Below are positions 1 to 24,469 of a DNA stretch of 64,000 nucleotides, piece after piece (within the stretch, counting starts at the first letter, position 1; each line of letters begins with the position of its first letter). The translations under genes were made by a program, and so were the position numbers. A model generated the notes under the pieces. The model was given only the letters and a program-made list of their open reading frames with translations. It was not told where the DNA came from and did no database searches. Source of the DNA: Henricia sp. BOLD:AAB3569 (taxonomy: Eukaryota > Echinodermata > Asteroidea > Spinulosida > Echinasteridae); contig JBBELK010001207.1 of assembly GCA_037783545.1 (NCBI GenBank), positions 105,049-169,048 of the forward strand, written 5' to 3'.

Positions 1-13658
<13,658 letters not shown>

Positions 13659-13884
13659 TTTTTGCCTTCTTGATGAAAATCGAGTGATCGAATTTTAACT
13701 GTAAATATTTCTTAACACCAACAATTATTTTCGTCGTCCGTACTGCAGTTCAGACAAAAGTAGAAGTAAAATCGACACGTAGCCCTACGCACATGACGCA
13801 CTACCGCGAAGTCGTGCAAGCGAAAAACTGCAAATCATTTTCGTGTTGTCTGAGTGAAAACAAAAGTGGTGCAGCTCTAGACCC

Positions 13885-13960
13885 TACGTCAGTATGAATA
13901 ATAAATAGCCCAATCATTAGCAGGCGATTGGTTGCTTATGATTATTCATATTGTGACGTA
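13885..13960. promoter_or_regulatory. Candidate VCP promoter: palindromic CRE/CCAAT cluster
   Basis: About 230-300 bases upstream of the VCP start codon an imperfect palindrome carries TACGTCA (13885) and TGACGTA (13954) at its ends and CCAAT (13910) and ATTGG (13927) in the middle. CRE-like and CCAAT boxes are common in promoters of housekeeping genes. The function is inferred from position and motif symmetry only. Confidence 0.35.
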
Positions 13961-14768
13961 ACACTTTTCAAGGTGTTCACGTTTCACAGCCTTTGTCCTT
14001 CTCTTGGTATGTTCGATTTCCAGATAGAAATGTATATTTTGAACACAGGGTACCATACCTAGACATTGAAACTGGGGATGCGTTCGAGCAGTATTCATTC
14101 TACAGGCGCTCCTTTTTATGAGTTTTTTATGAGTTTTTTTATATAAATGATGATAATGGTCGATTCTAAATGAAAACAAAAGTAGAAGTGATGATGTGAC
14201 AGACCTCAAAATAGATGATGATGTGACAAACCTCAAAATAGATCATGCAAGTTGACCTCGTAAATAAGCTGACATCGAGAACGTGCGGGATGTCGAGGAG
14301 ATTGTTGCAGTATTTGGCAGATACAGATACAGATGTCGCTAGACTCGTCGACTTCCGTGAACCTTGTATGGGCGGACGCTGTCCGCGTCGGCGATTGGTT
14401 GCTATTTAAAGCAAACTGGGGAGTCCACACGGATTGCCATAAGTGCCATTAACTTACAACAACAACAACAACCGTTTCATTATATTCGTGAGCATGCAAC
14501 CCTGTTATTAATTTGAAAAACTGCGGAATAAATTAAGATCGTCGCCGGAAATTTTGGTAGGAATGGGACAGTCATAAGGAACAGAACCCAATATAATTTC
14601 TGGAAAGTATAGAAATCGTTTCTTTTCGTCATAACATGACCGAATTTATTAAATTACATCAAAATGACTCGGGCGTGTGTTGTCCGAACACAACAGATTT
14701 GCGTGGATTTCCTCGGGTATTGTATCGTCGCTCAGCAGAGTGGAAATTCCCTGAGATCTCAGGATGTT

Positions 14769-14960
14769 TGTATACGGGCTATGGGGTTTGCTACCAGAAT
14801 TGGACGTAGAGATCTGATTGGTCGAGACACGGGGCTTGATTAATATTCATGCAACATTTTCAAAAAAATGTGCTTGTGAATTAGATTTCCTCAAGTAGTG
14901 GACCAATATCCATTACTCCTGAATTTCAAAATGAGACATAATCATATAATAACTCGACCT
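14769..14960. repeat. About 190-bp repeat, copy 1 (inverted partner at 20970-21170)
   Basis: It contains CTATGGGGTTTGCTACCAGA and GTGGACCAATATCCATTACT. The reverse complement is found at 20970-21170. Confidence 0.75.
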
Positions 14961-15317
14961 TTTCGTAGCCGACAATTCTCTCAATTGTTGTGGGGGAGAT
15001 TTTTTTTTTATACATACTTATATTATTTTATTGTACACCTAATGTACGGCAGTATATATAAATGCTCGTGACTCAAAGAAGACCTACTACATTTCGCTAA
15101 AGGTTAAACGCAGTTCATCTGAATGAAGATACGTATCTATTGCAATAATGGTCTTACTGCATCATTTAAACACCCCCTGGTAAAACAAAATGGACGCTAC
15201 CAAATCGTGGAGTGCGGTGCGTGGATTACCGTGATTGGTTCTTGCTATGGCAACATCGTCAACACGCTTTGAATCGTGAATATTGTCGCGCAATCAGGTT
15301 TCTCAAGTCGGTACTAG

Positions 15318-15548
15318 GGTCTTTCTATAAATTAGGGGTCCAAAAGTGTGACATTTAGTGTCCCCCGTTACACCTGATATGTGTTATTTTTCGTACACAA
15401 ATCATTAAAATGGCTTTTAAACCATTTTTTATGAATTGTACTCTTTAAGATGCAAAGTATTTAAAGAATGTGTCCTGAATTTACAAAAACGAGATGTAAA
15501 ATGTAACAGGGGACACGAACATTGGACCCCTAATTTATAGAAAGACCC
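15318..15548. mobile_element. Small MITE with GGGTCTTTCTATAAATTAGG ends
   Basis: The left end GTCTTTCTATAAATTAGGGG and the right end CCCCTAATTTATAGAAAGAC are inverted copies 230 bases apart. Confidence 0.75.
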
Positions 15549-16874
15549 ATTACGGGTCGATACCAAAATATTTATACTGCACATAAAAACGGCTGTCGAT
15601 CGTGTGCGGTAAAATGGCGTTAGACGGACAAAACACGACCGTATTACCGAATTGATGCACGCGGATGGTGGAAAACAATGGGTCTTTTCGCCGCACGACG
15701 TCATTCCGCCCGCGGCCAGACATCTCGTCTAGTTAAAAAAACAGTTGGTCACAACATTTTTTCTTGTAGGCAATTTCTTTGTTCCGTCGGTAAGGACATG
15801 CATGGTCAGTGGCGCAATAAAAATGCTCATGGCACAAAGGGCACATGTTTGCCAAAAGTGCCAAAAACCTACTACAACAACAACAACATTTTGTGCTTAC
15901 ATTGTTGAACAATTCAAATGTCAAAAGTTGCCTTACAAGATGGCAGCTATTCGATACGGTCTATACATTAAGGTTCCGAGGTAATTACGCTACAATTATA
16001 TTTGGCACGATGCAAACTCTTGTGGATGTAAAATATATGTTTAATCTCATTTTGGTGCAGTGATAATGTGAGCCAAAACTTGGTCTCGAGTCGCATAGGC
16101 TGGATCGAGTTTTCGCGAACATTAACAAGAAACCTCTTGCTGACGTTTCAACAAAATTTGACCAATATAATAGCCTTTGTGCGATGAAGCTGAACCTGTA
16201 ACATATTTCTGGTTAAGGTTGCAAAAACTCGGCAATAGGCCTATATGCGACTCATCTTTGCACTTTGCAGGGCGGGTCACATTTTGCGGCAGAGCAAAAC
16301 AAGGGATCATACGAAAGAAGAAGAAGAAGAAGAAAAGAGGAACAAAGGAAGGGGAGTGGGGCAAGAAGGAGGGAACAAAGGAGGCCGGTACTCCTTGTCA
16401 AAGCGCATGTGTTTGTTGACGTTACGCTCAACACCTGGGAGTGACTGAAATGAGACGACCCGTTTGCACGCGTAAGAGCAGAAGCATACTCGTGTTAACA
16501 CGAGTACTACAAGTCTAAACGCGAACGCAGCCAAAGATTCTGCGGCGATAAACAAAATTGTCAACCTCGCACCCAGGGTGGTCGATCGTGAAATCGTCCG
16601 TCGGATCCTGTGGATATAATAGGGACGAGGTTAGAAAATGGTGAACATCAGATTTTTCGATTTTTCTTAACAGAAATTTCTCATCCGTCTTGTGTTGTCA
16701 TCCCAAACTTTGACCTAAACAAGACATGCAAGATCATAGATGGGATGAGTAATATGATGGAGCATGATGTAACAACGCGGTAAACCCGTGCTGTGGCCTG
16801 CAAGAAACGTATTCAGGTAGGCCCCCATTGGAAAGAATTTTCACACACAGTTTAATGGATGTCGGACTCGGACG

Positions 16875-17091
16875 CTTCGCCCCATTTCCACTTCGCCCCA
16901 TGTCAGTTCGCCCCATACCACTTCGCCCCATTGCTACTTCGCCCCATTGCAACTTCGCCCTATTGCAACTTCGCCCCATTACCACTTCGCCCCACTGCCA
17001 CTTCGCCCCATCGCCACTTCGCCCCATCGCCACTTCGCCCCATTGCTACTTCGCCCCAACGCCACTTCGCCCCATCGCCACTTCGCCCCAC
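16875..17091 (+). repeat. 16-bp minisatellite, about 14 copies
   Basis: Tandem units of the form CTTCGCCCCATYGCCA, with small variations, run from 16875 to 17091. Related CTTCGCCCCA/TTTCGCCCC motifs recur, partly inverted, at 49367-49530. Confidence 0.9.
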
Positions 17092-18288
17092 CTATGCTAT
17101 TTAGCCGGCAGTCAGTAAAAAAAAAAGGGAAAAGAGTCCACCGTGCGTGGTTTTTTTCGTTGAGAAAATTTCAACTGGCGAGGATGGTATTTTGAATTCC
17201 TCTAGGCCTATTTTTTCCTTAATAATGACTTTTTAACAACACTATAGGCCTACAGGGCGTTTGGAAAACGGGCAAAAAAAGCGGATTAAAATTGGATTTC
17301 ACATTTTTATTTTTCGATTGCTTGCAAACTAAACAAAGAAAAAACAAAACAAAAACATGTCAACTTTAATTCTTGCTTTAATTAACTGCACTCAAATTCG
17401 GCTTAAAACGAATTGGCCACTTTCATAAAATAATATTTGCCAATTTGTGTATTGTACAAATATCTGCTATTCTTTCTACAACACAAGTTGCGTACAATTT
17501 TGAGTATTAACCCATTTTATAAAGCAAACAAAAGTTTTTATGGTGGTTTGTGTAATTGAAATATTTCTTTATTGATGCGTATTAAAATAATCTTGTTTTT
17601 GTACGTTTTCTGATTTGATTTTGTTTGATTTGATTTGATTTTATTTACGTTTGCCGAAATTATTTGTTCGTAAATTGTTGTAATTTTATAAGCCTAATTG
17701 TTTTTAAACTTGTTTTCTGATTTTGTTGGTTGGACATAAAATATATTGTAATCGTTTTACGGTAGTTTGTGTAATATAAATAATCGTTAATTTTTTGAAA
17801 TTTTAGGCTTTCTAGTTCTGTTGATTGGATATAAAGCCATTTAAATGCCACAAGTGCAATTGTTTTGTGTTTGTTTTTATTTTGCTTTTTTATAATGTAG
17901 GCCTACAGCAGTCGATTTCACGAAACATTGCGCAGCTTGCGCAACTTTTGACAAATGGTGCAAGCCCCATAGCTTGCGTGTTATCTTCAGAAGAATGTTG
18001 CGCAACTTTAATACGCAATGAAATGTTGAGCAAGTGGGCTTACGCAACAACGTAAGTTTTCGTGAAATCGGCTGCAGGTATGTATATATATAGCCTAGGC
18101 ACCCTTTTGTAATATACATGTACGTTTGGAAAAAAACAGTTCGAATAACATTCTTGGACAAACACTCTTGGACTTGGGAAATTAAAAACGTCACAGATTT
18201 TAAAGTAGGCCGCTACAGCTGCATCAAAAGAATGCTACTGCGTAGTAATAAACGCCATAAAGTACGCGCACGCGCACGCTGGAAATTA

Positions 18289-18527
18289 GGGACCATTAGA
18301 AATGATACGCGTACGGGAAACGTATGCGGCTCGGGAAAAATCGGGTGGTGTATCACGATTTTGCGTGGGTATTAATCTGAAACAACACAAGTAATGAGAA
18401 TTTCACATCAATATGCTCATGTACACATGAGCTCATTTATTGAATAAACACGCAAAATCGTGATACAACCACCCGATTTTCCCGAGCCGCATACGTTTCC
18501 CGTACGCGTATCATTTCTAATGGTCCC
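18289..18527. mobile_element. Foldback MITE with AATTA target duplication
   Basis: Inverted ends GGGACCATTAGAAATGATAC and GTATCATTTCTAATGGTCCC with long pairing arms, flanked by AATTA on both sides. Confidence 0.8.
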
Positions 18528-18540
18528 AATTAGAAATCGT

Positions 18541-18965
18541 AAATTTGGCCATCTACGATGTCTGGAAACATTGGACAAATTTCGGACAATGTTCTGAGCC
18601 GCATTCCCTGGGTGACGCCATCTTAGCTGATATGCTGGACGCGTGGTGGCACTTCTCGGTCAAGGAGCCCGGCTGTGCAATATGCATAATTCATATTGAC
18701 GTCCGTGTGTTTATCCCAGCTGGCAAGTACGTCACTCGCACAGTTCGATAACTAGCTGCACTGCGCGCGTGACGTACTTACCAGCTGGGATAAACACACG
18801 GACGTCAATATGAATTATGCATATTGCACAGTTAGCCGGGCTCCTTGACGTCTCATGATCGAGAAGCGCCAGCATATTAGCTAAGATGGCGTCACCCAGG
18901 GAATGCGGCTCAGAACATTGTCCGAAATTTGTCCAATGTTTCCAGACATCGTAGATGGCCAAATT
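18541..18965. mobile_element. Foldback element, arms about 190 bp
   Basis: Left arm begins AATTTGGCCATCTACGATGT and the right arm ends with its complement near 18964. The arms pair almost throughout, apart from a diverged patch (around 18640-18665 against 18850-18875). Confidence 0.8.
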
Positions 18966-19126
18966 GACGATTCCGTAAGCGTTACTGTTATTTTATGAAA
19001 CACTAGACTCTCAGGATTACAATGGTGTATGTGAAAGTGCTCGGTCTGATGTGCTTCGGACGATATTTTTAGTAGAACTTTCTCAGATTTGAGCAGTTTC
19101 AGACTTAGTATTGTCGTACATCCCTC

Positions 19127-19193
19127 AATTAGGGCTGTGAATTAGCGACTCAATAAGTCAGATTTAAAAAGCGAGCAATTCACAGCCCTAATT
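19127..19193. mobile_element. 67-bp mini-palindrome
   Basis: Inverted ends AATTAGGGCTGTGAATT and AATTCACAGCCCTAATT surround a short middle. Confidence 0.65.
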
Positions 19194-19211
19194 TTAGGGC
19201 TAGCCTAATCT

Positions 19212-19409
19212 ATAAACCCTTTCACCTGTTATCGACGCCATCTTGTTCACGGGGCACTTCGAACACGCGTTACCATGTGCATGCGCGTATTGTAGCTAAT
19301 GCACAGTGACCTAACAATGCATTCGTATACAATCCGCGCACGCACATAGCAACGCGTGTTCGAACTGCCCCGTGAACAACATGGCGTCGATAACCGTGAA
19401 AGGGTTTAT
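19212..19409. mobile_element. 198-bp foldback MITE
   Basis: Inverted ends AAACCCTTTCAC..ATCGACGCC and GGCGTCGATAACCGTGAAAG with GTTCACGGGGCA in both arms. Confidence 0.75.
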
Positions 19410-19570
19410 TAAAAGCATGGAGGTAGGCCTAGCCGGTCTAAATAATAAGAATAAAAAAAAAAGTTTGTTGCGTAGAGGGGCCGGTCAACTCGACAGTTTG
19501 CCAACTCGACTCGCTCGAAATGTCAAACAGTCGAGTTGGTTAAATGGTCGCATTCCATTCATGGAGTGCG

Positions 19571-20859
19571 ACTGTTCGACTAACTTGGCTGCTCGACCAA
19601 CTCGGCCGCTAAACCAACTCGGCTGTTCAACCAACTCGGCTGCTAAACCAACTCGGCCGTTCAACCAACTCGGCCGTTTAACCAACTAGGCTGTTCAACC
19701 AACTCGGCTGCTCGACCAACTCGGCCGCTTAATCAACTTGACCGTTGGACCAACTTGGCCGCTCGACCAACTCGGCCGCTCGACCAACTCGGCCGCTCGA
19801 CCAACTCGGCCGCTCAACCAACTCGGCCGTTCAACTAACTCGGCCGTTTAACCAACTCGGCCGTTTAACCAACTCGGCCGTTCAACCAACTCGGCCGTTC
19901 AACCAACTCGGCCGTTCAACCAACTCGGCCGTTTAACCAACTCGGCCGTTTAACCAACTAGGCCGTTTAACCAACTCGGCCGTTCGACCAACTCGGCCGT
20001 TCGACCAACTCGGCCGTTCGACCAACTCGGCCGCTCGACCAACTCGGCCGCTCGACCAACTCGGCCGCTCGACCAACTCGGCCGCTCGACCAACTCGGCC
20101 GCTCGACCAACTCGGCCGTTTAACCAACTCGGCCGTTCAACCAACTCGGCCGTTTAACCAACTCGGCCGTTCAACCAACTCGGCCGTTTAACCAACTCGG
20201 CCGTTCAATCAACTCGGCCGTTTAACCAACTCGGCCGTTTAACCAACTCGGCCGTTTAACCAACTCGGCCGTTTAACCAACTCGGCCGTTTAACCAACTC
20301 GGCCGTTTGACCAACTCGGCCGTTTGACCAACTCGGCCGTTTGACCAACTCGGCCGTTTGACCAACTCGGCCGTTTGACCAACTCGGCCGTTTGACCAAC
20401 TCGGCCGTTTGACCAACTCGGCCGTTTGACCAACTCGGCCGTTTGACCAACTCGGCCGTTTGACCAACTCGGCCGTTTGACCAACTCGGCCGTTTGACCA
20501 ACTCGGCCGTTTGACCAACTCGGCCGTTTGACCAACTCGGCCGTTTGACCAACTCGGCCGTTTGACCAACTCGGCCGTTTGACCAACTCGGCCGTTTGAC
20601 CAACTCGGCCGTTTGACCAACTCGGCCGTTTGACCAACTCGGCCGTTTGACCAACTCGGCCGTTTGACCAACTCGGCCGTTTGACCAACTCGGCCGTTTG
20701 ACCAACTCGGCCGTTCGACCAACTCGGCCGTTCGACCAACTCGGCCGTTCGACCAACTCGGCCGTTCGACCAACTCGGCCGCTCGACCAACTCGGCCGCT
20801 CGACCAACTCGGCCGCTCGACCAACTCGGCCGCTCGGCCGTTCAACCAACTCAGCCGCG
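19571..20859 (+). repeat. 17-bp minisatellite, about 76 copies
   Basis: The unit is ACCAACTCGGCCGTTYG-like, every 17 bases. Variants at the last positions (CTCGA, TTCGA, TTCAA, TTTAA, TTTGA) occur in blocks; 20305-20702 holds about 24 identical TTTGA units. CGGCCG recurs every 17 bases. Long minus-strand open frames here are a by-product of the repeat. Confidence 0.95.
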
Positions 20860-20969
20860 CCGCATATATACTGCGTACAAAAGTGTACATGTACAATCAA
20901 ATAATATACATTTAAGAGAATTGTTGGCTACGATTTGTGAATTGATTTCTTAACCAAAATTTGGGCCAA

Positions 20970-21170
20970 CGGAAAAGTCATATTATTACTATGATTATGT
21001 CTCATTTTGAAATTCAGGAGTAATGGATATTGGTCCACTACTTAAGGAAATCTAATTCACAAGCACATTTTTTTGAAAATGTTGCATGAATATTAATCAA
21101 GCCCTGTGTCTCGACCAATCAGATCTCTACTTCCAATTCTGGTAGCAAACCCCATAGCCCGTGTACAAAG
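20970..21170. repeat. About 190-bp repeat, copy 2 (inverted)
   Basis: Reverse-complement copy of 14769-14960; the two bracket 6 kb that includes both intergenic minisatellites. Confidence 0.75.
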
Positions 21171-21839
21171 TGACAGACAGGTTTCTCAGTTCAGTAACTA
21201 GAGGTCGACTAGACTTGTTCCCAGTCCATTCGCGACTACGCTGCTGCGGTTACGTTTACGAACCAACCGGTCTAATTACCAACTTGACATCAAGTCTACC
21301 ACTTCATGAGCAGACGAGCGTCTTACATTCATGAGCAGATGAGCGTGTTACATACATGTACATTGTATGTTTGGAATAAAAACATGTGGTGCTGTTGGTG
21401 TACACAAAATATGTAATCTACATGTACATGTACATGACATGCACCTCATATGACAGCCTGTGGATTTCACACTGTGCATGCTCTGTCACAGATGGGAATT
21501 CCCCTAAATGAGAAATAGCAAAGTATTTTTTCCACAAGTGTGTTTCCAAGGACAAGCTACATGGTATACCAGTATGTACACACATACATTGTACTATCCA
21601 TGTGTAGCTTGGCAATACCGGTACATACGTGTATATTGTACAATGTACACTATACCGTACATGGGCTCCGCACAACAGGTGCATGTGCACAACTGAAAGA
21701 AGTTACACGTAGCTGTGTATTAAACACAGTGATATTGTTTGCATAATAATATTACGCTCTGTACAATATGAAGTTTTGGATTTTTTTCCATACATTGAAC
21801 ACGGATTTGGGTGAATTTATATATTGGCATCAATCATGT

Positions 21840-22190
21840 CAATAGCTTATTCCATTCTAAGAGATATACTTCCCACTGACACTTCCGTCGCAAATGTTGC
21901 ATTTCTGAGATAAATAAATGATAAAATGACTGCATAAAGTAATGCACAAAATGACATGGCGAGCGGTCTGTGCGTAAGCGCGACAACAGAGGGAGCTGCG
22001 CGCGTGCGTGAATGGTTATCTTGTGCACTAACTGAAGGCAATTTTTGAAGAAGAAAACGTGATTTTTCTACAGAAAAGCAACATTTGCGACAAAAGTGCA
22101 AGTGGGACGTATATCTTAAAATTACATTATGTGTTGATTCCAGGAGAAAATTTCCTTAAAATCTGTGTTCAATGTATACGAAAAAAGTCC
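21840..22190. repeat. Dispersed repeat, copy 2
   Basis: Related to 12345-12715 and partly inverted: it shares ACATTTGCGACAAAAGTGCA and TTGTGCACTAACTGAAGGCA. Confidence 0.65.
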
Positions 22191-22601
22191 CAGCTGTTCC
22201 CCTATTGTGTGCATTTTTCTTTGGTTACAGCGCTTTCGGTTACAGTGCTTTTTCAGATACAGCTCTCAAAATTTCAAGTCCCTGGAATGATACCCGGTAC
22301 ATTGCGTAGAATGATAACGCTCCTAACCTGAGTGTAGTCGTCAGCAAAACTGACAACTTACATGTACATGTATGTAAGTGTCCATATTTTTTACTAAAAC
22401 GAAATAACACAAACACGTCACAAATACTTAGAGAAATTATCGTTTTATTTGTCTGTCATAACAACACAAGCAGTCCAAGAACTCTTCTCTGTGAGTTTAT
22501 CTTCAAAATCTTCAAACTTGCACATAAAAGTACAAATTACATTACGGTAAAAAATTAACAGAATGTGTGACTAACTTTTGTTGTTTTCACTGTACTATTT
22601 G

Positions 22602-22996
22602 AGTCTTTCCACGGTAAAGGGGTTATTTTGGCAACACAGACCATATTTTCTAGAAAATACCTTTGTCTGGTCTCAAAATGGGTTACAAATAGTGTGACAA
22701 CATGCCTTTCTAAAAACCCTGTACAAATTTCCAATATACGCTCGTAACCGGGACGGCCTAAAATGTAACACAAGTGTCCATCCCGGTTACGAGCGTATAC
22801 AATAGTATATTGGAAATTTGTACACATTCTAGAAAGGCATGTTGTCATACCGGTACTACCGTATTTGTAACCCTTTTTGGGCCTAAGTTATCTCTTCAGA
22901 ACAACTGAAACTTATTTCTTTTATTTTGAGACCATACAAATTTCCTCGAAAATATGGTCTGTGTTGCCAAAATACCCCCTTTACTGTGGAAAGACC
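22602..22996. mobile_element. Foldback family D, copy 1
   Basis: Inverted ends GTCTTTCCACGGTAAAGGGG and CCCTTTACTGTGGAAAGAC; the arms contain CAACATGCCTTTCTA and its complement around a CCGGGACGG centre. A second copy is at 59090-59516. Confidence 0.8.
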
Positions 22997-23302
22997 CATT
23001 TACACGTGTACACAGTACACGTACATGAACGTACATGTATGTATTGCTTACTGCGCTATCTGGATATAACGCTCACAAAAGTTTGGTCCCCCGAAGAGTA
23101 CTATAATGAGAGTTAACTGTATTGTCTTTCTTCATGTTCTTTCAGATTTAATGCCAAATGCGGAGAGTGCGTCAACATTTTGTCTGCTCGGAAAAATGAC
23201 CTAAACCCAAATGACATGAACAAAAAAGAAAAGCACTGTTGCTTGATGCGTGAAATGTCAAACCCAGCTTGAAAACGCACACATGTACGGCTGTATGCTA
23301 AG

Positions 23303-24469
23303 ATGGATCAGCATCAACCCTCAAACCCTCGTGGATATTGTACCAAAAAAAATTACTATCCTAAAACAAACAAAAAGGAAAAGAAGCGGCGAAGATCACA
23401 GAAAAACATGCAACAAAGTTCTGAAACGAGTACTTCAGCTCGCGAGAAGACGGACCAACGAGAAAGTCACGGTGCATGTGTTGGGAATTCAGTTGAAGGA
23501 CAAATGGCGGATGGGACACTAAATTGTCATGTACCAGTAAAAGAAAACCAAAGGACACTTGAAACAAACACAGATGAGTTTAAGCAAGGCGCTGCATGTA
23601 GCAACAACGAAGAACAAAGTTCTGGTACAAGTACTTCAACTCGTAAGGAGACGGTGAGAAGAGAAAGTCACGGTACACATGTTGGGAAAACGGCTGAACA
23701 ACAAGAAATGGCGGAAGGGACGCTACAGTGTGATGTCCCAGTAACAGACATTAGCCAAAGGATACTCGAATCAGACTTGGACGTGAACAATCAAAATGCG
23801 GCATGTAACAGTAAGGAAGAGCAAAGTTCCATAATGAGTACTTCAACTCGTGAAAAGATGTTCAAAAACGAAAGTCGGGATACACATGTTGGGATTGAAG
23901 GACAAGAAATGGCAGATGGGACACTAAATTGTCATGCCCCTGCAGACAACATTAGCCAAAGGACACTTGAATCAGACATGGACGAGAACAAACAAAATGC
24001 GTCATGTAATAACGAGGAAGAACAAAGTTCTGAAGTGGGTACTTCAACTCGCGAGAAGACCGCCAAAGGAGAAAACCACGACGCACGTGTTGAGAAAACA
24101 TCCGAAGGACAAGAAATCGCAGATGGGACACTAAATTGTCATGTCCCAGACAACATTAGCCAAAAGACACTTGAATCAGACTTGGGCGTGGAAAATGATG
24201 CAGTTCAGGAGAACAATCTTCCTCCATCTTCTGAGGTGAAACAATCGTCTGTGAGTATCTCTGAAGAAGGCCAGACATCATCCCTTGACTGCATGGACGA
24301 GAACAAGCAAAATACTGCGTGTTACAACGAAGAAGTTCAGGAGGACAGTCACCTGCCGTCTTCTGAGGAGAAGGAATCGTCTGCAAGTACCTCCAAAGAG
24401 GGCCAGCCATCTTTCCTCGACCGCCGCATTGAGAGGTTTGGGGAACACGACATATTCCAGCTGAAAAAG
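23303..24469 (+). CDS. TUT4/TUT7: TUT coding exon 1 (disordered N terminus with 67-aa tandem repeats)
   Basis: The exon encodes 389 residues: a Lys/Arg-rich start, then four tandem copies of a roughly 67-residue unit (starting near residues 38, 105, 174 and 241). Each unit carries QSS..STSTRE, a HVG-like motif, GTLNCHVP and TLESD. A fifth, diverged part follows. It ends ERFGEHDIFQLKK, matching vertebrate RLERDHIFRLEK just before the zinc finger. Donor AAAAAG|GTACGT. Translation probably starts at 23303; a short upstream ORF begins near 23150. The next intron (24470-25737) holds a hAT-like MITE and a TA-flanked foldback. Confidence 0.9.

Larger units (their letters stand above)
13659..23302. 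other. Intergenic region between VCP and TUT start codons
   Basis: It should contain both promoters. The sequence holds repeats described separately, plus stretches (about 14.0-14.7, 15.6-16.8, 17.1-18.2, 21.2-21.8 kb) where I see no gene or clear element. An acceptor-like TTCTTTCAG ending at 23145 suggests a spliced TUT 5' leader, but its first exon was not located. Confidence 0.6.

Noticed and set aside
16828-17118. Open frames over the 16-bp minisatellite (FAPLPLRP pattern)
   Set aside because: Three overlapping frames are open only because of repeat composition.
19571-20859. Regularly spaced repeats that might suggest a CRISPR array
   Set aside because: There are no spacers; the units are directly tandem 17-mers, in an animal genome.
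20256-20900. Long minus-strand open frames (over 200 codons) with a repeated AELVKRPSWSNGRVGQT pattern
   Set aside because: They exist only because the 17-bp minisatellite lacks stops on that strand; overlapping frames give the same peptide shifted. No start context, splice sites or homologues.
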